From Actinospica acidithermotolerans (lineage in GTDB: Bacteria; Actinomycetota; Actinomycetes; Streptomycetales; Catenulisporaceae), in the NCBI RefSeq assembly GCF_018139625.1, contig NZ_JAGSOH010000020.1, positions 1 through 64,000 of the forward strand: 64,000 nucleotides of DNA, in the 5' to 3' direction. The notes beneath the pieces are model-generated. The model saw nothing but the letters and a program-made list of their open reading frames with translations. It searched no databases and had not been told where the DNA came from. Positions 42,901-51,174 of the stretch are shown one piece after another; position 1 is the stretch's first letter, and every line of letters begins with the position of its first letter. The translations under genes and the position numbers were made by a program.

Positions 42901-45157
42901 TCGGCAACGCGTCGCGGACCCCGATCGTGCGTAGGAACCTGCGGAACCGGTCGCGCTCACGGACAGGGAAAGGCCAGTCCTCGGGGCCCAGCAGCCAGTG
43001 GGTTTGCATATGCCTAATATCGGACGCCGTGCCGCCTCCGTCTGCGATAAGCTCGCCGGTAAGCTGCGCGACTCGACTATCCCACCCGGGCGAGAGGAAC
43101 GCCTCCTTGGCCGCGATCCAGCCGAGAGTCGCCGTCGGAACGCGGAAGGCGATCTCCGCCAGCGTCGAGCGTTCGGCGGCGGCGGCAGGGCCCAGCGCAA
43201 GTCGCGAGGCGTAAGCCAGAGCGGAGGCATGCACCTCGTCTGGTTGTTCTGTGTCCAGGATCCCTTTGATGTGCGCTAGTACGTGGCCTGGCGTGAAGTC
43301 TTGAATCAGGCCGCCCATCTGGAAAAACAGCTTCGTCAGCAGGCTCCACGGGACCGCCGGGTGGGTGAAGCAGAACCATTCCTGCATGAGCCCAAGGTCG
43401 CTGATAGATCCCCGACTTTCGCCCTCGGGAGCGAAGAAGGCAATCCTGCGTGTCGAGTCCGGGTCTTGAGTTGGGACGAGCGTTCCGTTCTGGTCGATGA
43501 CCAGCAACCTTCCGCAGAGCAGCTGAGCGTTGGATCTGAACTCGTGCGCAAGGTCGTCGTAGAACCCGGACCAGGCCGAGCCATCAAGCGTACCTGGTTG
43601 TTCTGCCATCCGCCGGGCCACGTGCTCGGCCCACTCGGCGACGGTGGCAGAAGGTGGCTGCATTCCCCTCCCCGAAAGGGATCTGCGGACAGGCTCGATC
43701 CGCTGGGAGCGTCCCGCGAGCGCCCGAGGATCCAGAATGAGCGCACCCGCTTCGGTGAGGGCCGTAGGAGTCAACGCCGCCCACGTACGCGTGGCCGGCC
43801 ACGCGTACGCTGCACCGAACCGGCCCCAACGCTCACCTACGAGAGGCGCAAGGGACAGGTCGAGGATCCCCGGATCCGCCTTTCTCAGCCGCGCCGGCTC
43901 CTCGCTCCAGGAGAGCAGATCGAGCACGCGGGGCGCAGCCTGCTTGAACGGCAAATGGTCCTTGACCAGCAATGCGAATTCCAGGCACGCGGACGCAAGT
44001 TGATCAAGGAGAAAGTCATTGAGAGCCACGTCGGGGCTGAAGGCGAGGCGGGCGAGCTTGGTGAAGAACGGTGCGTGCACGTGACCGTGCATCGGTGACG
44101 CCGCGCTCGGCCCCATGGGTAGGTACGTGTAGGCGCGCCCGGCTTCGACGTCGCGATCTAGGCGCAGTGCAACTCCGACTTCCGCGGGCCCCTGAGATGC
44201 GTTCAGCCACCGCTCCCCCACCTGGCGCGCCTGAACGCTGCGGGCGATGGCCTCGTGGAGCTCCAGTGCGTCGATAGCGCGCCGAAATACGAGAAACCGG
44301 CCGTGCCTCCCGAGGTCGACGGTGTGCGCAGCGCAATCGGCTCCGCCTTCGAGCGTCCGGTGCTCAACTAACCGGGTGAGCTCGGTGCGGGTTGGAGCCC
44401 GGTCCGCTTCGCGTATCTCAACGTCGAGACGCGCGATCCGGTCAAGGAAAAGCAGCAGCGGCGCTTCGGCTTCGACCACCTCACGAAGTTGGGCGGCCGC
44501 CGACTCAGCAGCGGCGGCGTCGCGCAGCGGTAGCTTGACGACGGTGCTGAAGTCCCCGCGTATGAACTCCTCGAGCGTCGGGTCACTCTGTTCAGCCGGA
44601 AGCGGCAAGAGGAGCGGGTGGTTGCGCTCCCGGACGATCCGTCGGGAGAACTCGTCGTCGATGAGGTCGAGGAGGTCGTCGTCTTTGGCAGATCGGAAGC
44701 TGTATCCGTCGAAGGACGTAGAAGCGGTGGTGAGCTTCGAGTAGATCTCTGGATAGTCGGTGAGTTCCAGCACGCTGCGGAAGCCGAGCCCCTTGTTCCC
44801 GATCCCCTCGCCGGGGTTCTTGTTGGAGGTGGCCAGCTGGGAGATGGCCTTGAAATTCTCGAATGTGAAGGGGCGGCCTTGATTGGCCGCGTAGAGGGCG
44901 GGCTGTTCCGTGTCGAGGTCCAGCAGCAGCACGATACGGCCTGGGTCGGCAGGCTCCAGCGCGTCGTGACCGTTCTGAATCAACTCGATTACCGTGCGGT
45001 GCTCGTACTCCCACGCGGTGTCGTCGCTAAGCGCCTTGAGGCTCGCGCCGATGTCGTAGACCTCCGGCTGCAGAATCAGTTCAACTCGCTGCCGCGCAAC
45101 CTGCAGCACCCTCTCACCGGGTGAGGCATCGGACAAGTCACTAGTAATCACGGACAC
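39929..45157 (-). CDS. giant sacsin-like HATPase with C-terminal DUF3883 nuclease domain
   Basis: 1,742 residues from GTG 45157. The N-terminus is a GHKL/Hsp90-type ATPase: N box VIELIQN62GHD65AL, then GEGIGNKGLGFRS (117-128), as in sacsin-type HATPases. About 1,400 residues of unassigned helical sequence follow. The last ~150 residues form a DUF3883-type PD-(D/E)xK domain: GYD1646YIVEWRG and YIE1659VK1661. Proteins of this architecture are frequent in defence islands, with the HATPase probably a sensor or conformational switch and DUF3883 the effector nuclease. It is preceded on the same strand by the gene at 45326-47329 and is convergent to a helicase fragment. A remnant of a paralogue is at 25020-25190. 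Confidence 0.8.
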   Translation of the reverse strand: MSVITSDLSDASPGERVLQVARQRVELILQPEVYDIGASLKALSDDTAWEYEHRTVIELIQNGHDALEPADPGRIVLLLDLDTEQPALYAANQGRPFTFENFKAISQLATSNKNPGEGIGNKGLGFRSVLELTDYPEIYSKLTTASTSFDGYSFRSAKDDDLLDLIDDEFSRRIVRERNHPLLLPLPAEQSDPTLEEFIRGDFSTVVKLPLRDAAAAESAAAQLREVVEAEAPLLLFLDRIARLDVEIREADRAPTRTELTRLVEHRTLEGGADCAAHTVDLGRHGRFLVFRRAIDALELHEAIARSVQARQVGERWLNASQGPAEVGVALRLDRDVEAGRAYTYLPMGPSAASPMHGHVHAPFFTKLARLAFSPDVALNDFLLDQLASACLEFALLVKDHLPFKQAAPRVLDLLSWSEEPARLRKADPGILDLSLAPLVGERWGRFGAAYAWPATRTWAALTPTALTEAGALILDPRALAGRSQRIEPVRRSLSGRGMQPPSATVAEWAEHVARRMAEQPGTLDGSAWSGFYDDLAHEFRSNAQLLCGRLLVIDQNGTLVPTQDPDSTRRIAFFAPEGESRGSISDLGLMQEWFCFTHPAVPWSLLTKLFFQMGGLIQDFTPGHVLAHIKGILDTEQPDEVHASALAYASRLALGPAAAAERSTLAEIAFRVPTATLGWIAAKEAFLSPGWDSRVAQLTGELIADGGGTASDIRHMQTHWLLGPEDWPFPVRERDRFRRFLRTIGVRDALPIGSTRGYSSQAADIDPKAIATEAGLDESLADAWIAAVHAAGRSWYLPDYAFAGQVKYLTGAASVEAMEPSSRARYAELILRALSDWGQSSLTVSVYQPNKRRPDWQTWPTPLATYLRTRRWLPYEESGATGFAAPSEIWYADHELPEYIRTLSSNIRTLAGQEKTAQLLADLGLLSWDNPHHSGARLKALGFALHENQVPQHLFAEFRRLYVKALADAAKTGTWAWHPSDRATVAVDTHIGLRSHMLNDDEPVYIEDVPSPLERSLLIAAQLPVLLSHGGTADASSVAKWVEKHSDSVIRISKTPVRVFDGPEPVEANPDQRPLGEEYPWLPAVVTMVLELKGHIRDGLNGERRRDQAALIGAIRVIRTVHLRLEVGDRAVPTTALPRALALPDADCPSIVTHVSPGDSELEACAPALARLAGYPSASDGLQLVLYKLQQLLKVTGRDKPTDRDLAAAMEERLERVTELRDEVTGDVARLADLLRPVLALHRGIDAIEEIDADLNAAASVADLEQIVQAAAGDYLLEPTKALAALRLCTTPADTCTALALDLRSFNLVLAALGTAPVTYPTEHKRAFETFLRLHGRALEARIREHFHALATTGLDISTYESCSRLDGLEPDPAWLELYVEPPQEVLHAHAVDWLNGLGADPDLYAPPRLDSEAIVRDRNNDRLTALFAPLTAYVRHWCDTHAMPMPSAWAHAQYRAWPILDALPEAGLLDLEPAILVEVVSRNLGWPEGLPFPSEQALREQPPITVPTPSAESTAASEPALPNPITPSRHNIVQIGGVAIDALDSAAVRRAARGSVSEQFLSQTSPIALPAADRTVYSGGLSSAGVYIAAPKVSEEQRSAIGLAGEVIAAAWLEREFPGAHICWVSGYAAREGRPDASDAHGYDYIVEWRGMTYYIEVKAFAESRDAVDVALGESEVRAATEHTSDDGYKVLIISGVKSPEGARFAALMPNPLTPAGAEVAELVGHGLRYRYRFGAGMGD

Positions 45158-45325
45158 CGCTGACCTTCAGGCAGATGGTCGACACGGTGCCGCACCACAT
45201 CCGCTGCTCGAACCAGCCTCGCACCAATATCCTCCCGGTCTAGGCCACTTCGGGCCGCCACGATGGTCAGGGAAATCAAAGCACGTTGTTGTGGCCGCGC
45301 GCCGGGTTTTCGCATGGAGGGCTCG

Positions 45326-47329
45326 TTACGTTGAAGGGCCCGCGCCGAAGCCGGAACCGAGAAAGACCTCGAACGCCGCATCCGGACCCGCTGAAAGCCC
45401 GGACAACGCCGCCGCTGTAACGCCGGCAGCAGCCGAGACCAAGCGCGCCACGGGCCAATCGGCGAGCAGGCCGGCATCTCTCCCGCTCGTCGAGAGCACC
45501 GCTCGGAGGTCGGCGGCCTCCGCAGCCGTGTCGCCCCCACCGGGGATCGCCAGCTCATCCGCGTGCACGCCCACAACCGCGAGAGCGTCGGTGACCCAGC
45601 GCATCGCCCGCAGCCTGGCCGCAGGCTCGATCAGCGGATCGCTTCCCGAAAGGTCCGGCAATTCACGAGCAAGCGCGCCCGCCAACGTGGGCTCGACCCA
45701 AGCGACCAGGGCCAGCGCGCCCAGACTCAGCAAGACGCTCTCATCCGTTTCCCTGCCCTGAATGACGCCAGCGTGCATCTTCGCGTTCGTCAGCAGTTCT
45801 GCGGACAACTCCTCGGGCGAGCTGATGTAGCCCTCCGAGTCTCGTCGGGGATTGGCGTCCGTCGCGCTCAGCGCGGCGGCTCGGTGAAGGATCTGCGTAA
45901 GCGCCAGAACGCGTCCTGCCTCGTGCGCGTCGCGGGCCAGCGCCGCATCGAGGGCGTGGCCCATTTCGTCATAGGGATCGCCCTCCGCGTCCTGCGGCAA
46001 GCAGGTCGCCTCCAGCGCCCGCACGAATGCTGCCATCGGCATCGCGACCGTGGCGGGCACGTCGAGTTGCTCGAGCGCCGCACCCACCGGTCCCGGGCCG
46101 AGCTCCAGCAGCGACGCATTGATCAGGCCAAGAAACGCTCCGCTACCCGCGGCGACATCCACCACCGCCGCGCCCCTACTTGTGCGCAGCGCCTCAGGAG
46201 CACGCACCGCCAGCCAGACTGCGGCGAGGCTGTAGCAGCCCTCGCGCAGCTCCTCGTTCTCCGCGTCTGCCCACTCGGCTACCCGCGCTGTTTCCCGTTG
46301 GGCCAGTTCCTCGACTACCGTGTCCTGGTCGAGAGCCGCGAGCAGCTGCCAAGGGTTGGTCACCGCCTTCTGCGACGCGCAGAGCGCGGCCAGAACGTTC
46401 ATTCCCGCCCACAGGAGCTCGCGCAGTTGTCTGTCGCACCGCTCGTCCGCCAGGGGCCGTGGAAGGTCATCGGGCACCCGGTTCCAGGCAAGGCCGAAGT
46501 CCTCCATGAACTGCTCAAGCAGAACGTGCCCGCGCAAATCATCGCTGTCCAAGGCATCGTCCTCGTCCCCCCACTCCTCCTCGTCCTCGACGCCAGCGCG
46601 CACCCGCCCCAAGAGCGCCGCGGCGAGCTCCCTGTGGCCGCCCGCGGTCATCGTCAGCCGGGCCCGCTCGCCCGAAGCCGCCTCCAACCGAGCCGCCTGG
46701 ACCAGAAGCCTCCCCAAAACCGCCGTCAGCTCCCTACCCCAGGGATGCTCCACCGCACCGAGCACGACGTCCCGAGCTTCGAGCACCGAGCCGTTCACCC
46801 GCCGGCCCGGCTCCCACAATGAACGCACCCCACCGGCCAGTAGGTAACCGGCCGCCAACTCGTGCAGCGGCGAATCCATCAGATCCGTGAGCGAGAACCG
46901 CGCCGCGAGATCCTCCTCGACCTCCAGCGGCTTGAGCCAGTTGTTCTCGTCGTACGGCTGGTCAACCTCACTGACCTGGACCGAAGCGATCGTGCAAGCG
47001 AGAAGTTCTGGGCTCCAACCCGTCAAATGCCTCGCCAGCCCAGTCGCGCTCAGCGCAGCCTCCTCCAGCCCCAGGCCAGGCCCGCCTAGTACAACCTGAA
47101 CATCGACGCTGCCGGGGCGACCGACGATCTGCTCATCGAGCACAACCCGCTCCGCCTCCTCGGGACCGTCGGCTTGCGCATGGCCGTCCGCGTCATCCGC
47201 GTCGAAGAACGTGGACCACCGCGACTCCCAGCCTTCCGCGATCGCTGCCGCAATCGCCTCCATAGACCGGGAGCTCTCCCTCTCATTGAGGCCGGTTCCC
47301 GAGATCATGACCTGCACCAAGAACGGCAT
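45326..47329 (-). CDS. uncharacterised large acidic protein
   Basis: 667 residues from ATG 47329, which has AAGGAGA seven nt upstream. Not recognised. Rich in Ala, Leu, Glu and Asp, with a very acidic stretch around residues 240-262 (VEDEEEWGDEDDALDSDD), all-alpha in character, and no transmembrane segment, Walker or nuclease motif. The N-terminus (MPFLVQVMISGTGLNERESS) looks like an edge-strand domain. It lies 168 bp upstream of the HATPase-DUF3883 gene on the same strand, so co-transcription is likely and it may be a partner. Function unknown. Confidence 0.65.
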   Translation of the reverse strand: MPFLVQVMISGTGLNERESSRSMEAIAAAIAEGWESRWSTFFDADDADGHAQADGPEEAERVVLDEQIVGRPGSVDVQVVLGGPGLGLEEAALSATGLARHLTGWSPELLACTIASVQVSEVDQPYDENNWLKPLEVEEDLAARFSLTDLMDSPLHELAAGYLLAGGVRSLWEPGRRVNGSVLEARDVVLGAVEHPWGRELTAVLGRLLVQAARLEAASGERARLTMTAGGHRELAAALLGRVRAGVEDEEEWGDEDDALDSDDLRGHVLLEQFMEDFGLAWNRVPDDLPRPLADERCDRQLRELLWAGMNVLAALCASQKAVTNPWQLLAALDQDTVVEELAQRETARVAEWADAENEELREGCYSLAAVWLAVRAPEALRTSRGAAVVDVAAGSGAFLGLINASLLELGPGPVGAALEQLDVPATVAMPMAAFVRALEATCLPQDAEGDPYDEMGHALDAALARDAHEAGRVLALTQILHRAAALSATDANPRRDSEGYISSPEELSAELLTNAKMHAGVIQGRETDESVLLSLGALALVAWVEPTLAGALARELPDLSGSDPLIEPAARLRAMRWVTDALAVVGVHADELAIPGGGDTAAEAADLRAVLSTSGRDAGLLADWPVARLVSAAAGVTAAALSGLSAGPDAAFEVFLGSGFGAGPST

Positions 47330-47721
47330 CGTCTTCTCCTTACCACCCGCTTCAGACCGACTACCGGACCGGATGACACACCAAGACCATAACGACCGCC
47401 ACAGACAGGCGTGGGCGAAATTGAACATGCCCGCGCCCCTGCCCGGAACCCAGAAGAGTTCCGTAGCGCGCCTCTCAGAGCGCTTCCCCGTCGCGGAAGC
47501 GGCCAGCGCGCAAAGCACGGAAGAGATCAACAACTCCAGACCCGCGAGCGCTCCGCAGTGCGCTGACTGGCCGTCAGGTGGATCGCAGCTGCGTCGAACC
47601 ACAGTGTGGCCTGGAGCCCGGGGTGCTCTCGGTCGCCGTCGTGAAGTCCACCAACGTCATGGTGGAGCGGCTCGAGCACTGACCGGCGGCCCCACGGCCG
47701 CGCCGCCGGCTCACCGTGGGC
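47330..47721. other. 392-bp gap with a possible coding remnant
   Basis: No gene. The plus-strand segment 47500-47585 (AEAASAQSTEEINNSRPASA) resembles 53743-53820 (NAEEAKARNAEEFNELRPAERS), including the shared GCGCTCCGC and GCCGTCAGG, so both may be decayed pieces of the same unknown gene. Confidence 0.4.
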
Positions 47722-49119
47722 TTAGGTGAACTGCAACTGTTCGTGCTCGGGCAGGTCGAAGTGCACGACCTGCTCGGGCTCGATCACGCCGCGCGCCAGG
47801 ACCTGTTCGACTTCGTGCGCGTTGCGCACGAACACCGCCAGGCCTGGGGGTAGGCGGTTAAGGTTCGCCGGGTGCGGGCGTACGACGCCGTAGAGCCGGG
47901 TGCCGAGGTAGAGCGCGATCCCGTAGGCGAACGCCGGGTCCGGCTGGTGCTGGCGCGGCAGTGCCGTTATCCCGGTGTGATTGACCGCGTGGCGGGCGAT
48001 CGCGGTGAGCAGTTCGCGCAGCTGCGCCTCGGAGACTTGCGCCCACCATGTGTGGGCCGCGTCCTGTTCGAGCCGCTCGCGCTCGGCCCGCTCCGCATCT
48101 TCTCGCGCCTCGCGCTCGCGGCGTTCGGCTTCGGCTTGGCGCTCGAGTTCCTGGCGTGCTAGGCGCTCGGCTTCCAGGCGTTCTTGCTCTCTGTCCCATT
48201 CGATCTTCCACAGGCGGTGCTTCTCGGCCGCCTCGAGCTGCCGCTTGCGCTCCTGCTCCTCGCGCGCGGCCTGCTCGCGTGCGATCCGCTCCCGTTCGGC
48301 CTGTGCCGCCTTGCGTTCTTGTTCCTGCCTCCACTCCTGCTGGCGTTGGCGCATCGCGTCGTGGCGCTTCTCCGCGGCGATCGAGCGCCCGCTCGTCCAG
48401 ATGTCGATGCGCCGTGCTTTTCGCCCTTTGCCAACCAGTACGCGCCGGTAGCGCGTGAGGATTCCGTGGCAGGAGATCTTCTCTTCCATCACCCACCGCA
48501 CGAACGTCGCAAGGCTCGTACCCTCCACCACGACCCAGGCTCCGCGGCGCTCGTCGAACCGGCCCAGCCCGTCGGCAACAGACCAGCCCGCATCCCCCTC
48601 GGGCTCGGCCACGCGAATACAGGGTGAAGCCCCAATCCACGGTGTGCCGGTGCGCGGGGTGACCCAGCACACGTCGATCCCGGCGTCGTAGTACTTGGCG
48701 GTCCGAGTAAGCAGCTCGAACGTGGTGATCGGCGAGAGCTGCGCCTCCCACGCCCAGCGGGTGCCCCGGTCCGCGCAGTCGGCCAACACGTCCGCCCGCC
48801 ACGCCCCGTCTTCGCCCCTGACCTCGAGCTCGGCGTGCCAGCCCGCGGCCCGGATGGAGGTGGCCAGCTCGAGTTTGAGCAGATGGTGCTCCATCGACTC
48901 GCTCGACAGCTGACACTCGGGCGGGCGGCCGGGATCGTGCGCGAAGTACTGCAGGCCGCGCGGGGAGAGCTTGGCGTGCACCCCGTGCCCGCACTCAGGG
49001 CATCTGAGCGCGATGCGCGGGCGCACCCGGTAGACAGCCGTCCAGTCCAGGCCGGCGCCGAGATCCAGCAGCGAGGCGTCGATCCGGCCGAGATCCGGGT
49101 GGATCGCGGTGAAGGCCAT
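47722..49119 (-). CDS. CoiA-like competence-family nuclease protein
   Basis: 465 residues from ATG 49119; AAGGAG lies 8 nt upstream, better than ATG 49143. Residues 30-60 contain the zinc-binding RCPECGHGVHAKLSPRGLQ, then FAHDP, then SMEHHLLKLELATSIRAAGW, and the nuclease-like core WRADVLADC...WAWEAQLSPI (D...ExQ). This is the CoiA layout; CoiA acts in recombination of incoming DNA, but in actinomycetes such proteins are standalone and may process foreign DNA. A highly charged coiled coil (residues ~255-370, Arg/Glu/Gln rich) follows, then a C-terminal globular region. Standalone on the minus strand. Confidence 0.75.
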   Translation of the reverse strand: MAFTAIHPDLGRIDASLLDLGAGLDWTAVYRVRPRIALRCPECGHGVHAKLSPRGLQYFAHDPGRPPECQLSSESMEHHLLKLELATSIRAAGWHAELEVRGEDGAWRADVLADCADRGTRWAWEAQLSPITTFELLTRTAKYYDAGIDVCWVTPRTGTPWIGASPCIRVAEPEGDAGWSVADGLGRFDERRGAWVVVEGTSLATFVRWVMEEKISCHGILTRYRRVLVGKGRKARRIDIWTSGRSIAAEKRHDAMRQRQQEWRQEQERKAAQAERERIAREQAAREEQERKRQLEAAEKHRLWKIEWDREQERLEAERLARQELERQAEAERREREAREDAERAERERLEQDAAHTWWAQVSEAQLRELLTAIARHAVNHTGITALPRQHQPDPAFAYGIALYLGTRLYGVVRPHPANLNRLPPGLAVFVRNAHEVEQVLARGVIEPEQVVHFDLPEHEQLQFT

Positions 49120-49306
49120 ACGCAGGCTCCTTCCCGCTTCCACCCTGGATCAAATCAGAACCGGACCACACCCGCTGCCGCAGTGCCTCAGGCGGAAGCA
49201 ACGCGGCAGCGATTGGCTGACCCTGTGCCGTCGTGAACCGGCCCTGTTCGGGGCGCGCGGGAGCAGGGGACCTTCGCCCCGGGGGCCGGGTCTGCTTCGG
49301 AGCCGG

Positions 49307-49730
49307 TTACTCGCCGGAGGGCTGCGGCGGGGCCGGGAACTCGGGCAGAAGGCCGCGCCGGGCGAGCTCGTCGACGACGTGCCTTTGCCGCCTCAGGAGC
49401 TCGCCGGCGTGCGCGGCGAGGTCTCCGGCCATTTGCATCCTAGTGAGTGCGGAGCGTTCGGTGCGCCGATCTACCTCGCCGGAACTCCTCGATCCCGGCG
49501 TGGAAGTCGGGGCTGGTGACCCCGTCGGCGAGCACCGAGAGCTCGGCGAGGGTCTCGCGGAAGCGCTCGCCGAGCTCAAGCGCCGAGTCCGATTCGCGCT
49601 CCATGGATTCGGTGTGCGCGACCAGTGCGGTGCGGAAACGCTGATACTCGGCACCCAGAACCGAATACAGGGCCAGCAGCGGCCCGTCGTCGAGTGCGCC
49701 GCAGGTAGCTTCGAAGTCTGAGAAACCCAT
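49307..49730 (-). pseudogene. small helical protein gene with apparent frameshift
   Basis: From ATG 49730 the frame reads MGFSDFEATCGALDDGPLLA through GVTSPDFHAGIEEF, with regular codon bias. It then shifts near 49460-49480: the downstream frame continues RRTERSALTRMQMAGDLAAH and RRQRHVVDELARRG before stopping at 49307. Either a frameshift mutation or a sequence error. The composition suggests a helical protein of about 140 residues; family unknown. Confidence 0.5.
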
Positions 49731-50048
49731 ACGAGAACCGTACCGCCTGCCCCTGTCATCCCCGGTTGGGCGCCGGCGGCCTCGGCTCGATCCGCAGCCG
49801 GCATCGGCGCCGCGGCCGCACTCAATGCCAAGCGCTCGCTCGCCGCCTCCACTGGCTAAGTGCTGCGGCCGTGCTGTGTTGGGGAGTCTCATCACCGGTG
49901 CGCGCCGGGCCGCGCGGTTCGGCCCGAGGTTGGGTCGGCTAGAGTGGCAGAGAACTGAATCATGCGAGCATCCCGCACGCTGGCGCTCTCGCAGCTACGA
50001 TCGGGCTGATCGACCTTAGGGTAGTCGAGCGTGCTGGAGGTGGCGACG
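49731..50048. other. divergent intergenic region
   Basis: 318 bp with no supported gene. It separates the frameshifted minus-strand gene from the protease operon and should contain the promoter of the latter; no clear hexamers or palindromes seen. Confidence 0.4.
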
Positions 50049-50354
50049 TTGGCAGAGGTCGAGGTCCGCGTGGAGACCGTACTCCTCGACAATGCGGGCC
50101 AGCGCCAGATCGGCGCGAAGACCCGGACCACCGCGCTGCTCAAGGAGCGGCGTGAAGATATCGAGGCCGCGGTCGCCGAGGCCTCTGCGGTGCTAAAAGA
50201 CTCGGCCGCGCGTCTTCAGGACGGGGATGGGTGGCGCGTGGCGAGCGTCGAGGCCAAATTCGGCATCACGCTCGGCGCAGAGGCAGGGGTCATCCTCTCG
50301 AAGGCGTCGGCGGAGGCCTCCTTCGAGGTGACCATCACGGTCGAACGCGGTTAG
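50049..50354 (+). CDS. trypsin-co-occurring domain 1 (CU044_2847-like) protein
   Basis: 101 residues if it starts at TTG 50049, which has GGAGGT 7 nt upstream; GTG 50031 is the alternative (107 residues). The pattern is a short beta hairpin (VEVRVETVLLDNAG), a helix (RREDIEAAVAEASAVL) and a two-strand end (ASVEAKFGITLGAEAGVILS, ASFEVTITVERG). This fits the trypco1/CU044_2847 family, small domains found beside trypsin-like proteases in bacterial conflict systems and thought to link sensor and effector. The protease follows 13 bp later. Confidence 0.75.
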   Translation: MAEVEVRVETVLLDNAGQRQIGAKTRTTALLKERREDIEAAVAEASAVLKDSAARLQDGDGWRVASVEAKFGITLGAEAGVILSKASAEASFEVTITVERG

Positions 50355-50367
50355 GGTCTGGGCCAGG

Positions 50368-51174
50368 ATGAGCAGCAGCCAGTACTGGGTGCACATCTAC
50401 CAGCACGGGACTTGCCTGGGGGCCGGGTTCTTCATTATGCCCCGCTACGTGCTCACTGCCCGCCACTGTCTTCGAGGGATCGGCGAGGATGACACGGTCG
50501 ACCTGCATAGCGCGGACGAGAAGGAGGTGCTCGTCGGCCGGGTGTACCGTAGTCCGCTCGATGCGGACGTGGCACTCATCGAGACACTCGCGCCACGAAG
50601 CGCCCCGCTCGATCTGCCCCGCGCCTGCGCGCCGAGTCCGCGCGAGCGCTGGGAGAATCCGTATCAGCCGCCTCGCGTACAGCTAAAGCTCACTGGCATC
50701 GTCACCGATCCCGCGTTCAAGTTCGAATGCGAGGACGGCTCCCTGATCGAGGCGCTCCAGCTCAGCTGCGAGCAGGCGCCGGGCACCTATGCCGGATACT
50801 CGGGGAGCCCAATCGAGAGCTCGGACGCCGGCGGTTTGGCGCTGCTGGGGATCCTGCTCGAACAGTATCCCGACCGTGAAAACCCGGATCGAGCCACCAA
50901 TGTCCTGTTCGCCGCGACGATGAGGGACGCGCTCAGCCGCTTCGACTGTTTCTCCGTCGGGCATCTTCTCGACGTGATCGACCCCCCATCTCTACCGAAC
51001 GGCGCTGCCGTCCGGGATAGGGAGCGGAAGGGTCTGGAGCTGGTCTCAGAGCGGGTGGCGTTGTTAAAGACATGGGCAGACGAAGGGCTGCTGGACTCGG
51101 CCACGCTTCGCCAGATGGTCCTCGAGATTGCGATGAACGTCGTCGAGGCGAGTATCTCGGAGGTAAGACGATGA
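50368..51174 (+). CDS. trypsin-like serine protease (effector-associated)
   Basis: 268 residues from ATG 50368. Chymotrypsin-fold catalytic residues are all visible: H33 (LTARHCL), D67 (DADVALIE) and S147 (GYSGSPI). There is no signal peptide, so it works in the cytoplasm. The C-terminal ~60 residues (ERVALLKTWADEGLLDSATL...) form an effector-associated helical domain of the kind that recruits proteases to sensor proteins. Its stop overlaps the ATG of the subtilase gene (ATGA). Together with the trypco1 gene it suggests a proteolytic, caspase-like defence cascade. Confidence 0.85.
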   Translation: MSSSQYWVHIYQHGTCLGAGFFIMPRYVLTARHCLRGIGEDDTVDLHSADEKEVLVGRVYRSPLDADVALIETLAPRSAPLDLPRACAPSPRERWENPYQPPRVQLKLTGIVTDPAFKFECEDGSLIEALQLSCEQAPGTYAGYSGSPIESSDAGGLALLGILLEQYPDRENPDRATNVLFAATMRDALSRFDCFSVGHLLDVIDPPSLPNGAAVRDRERKGLELVSERVALLKTWADEGLLDSATLRQMVLEIAMNVVEASISEVRR

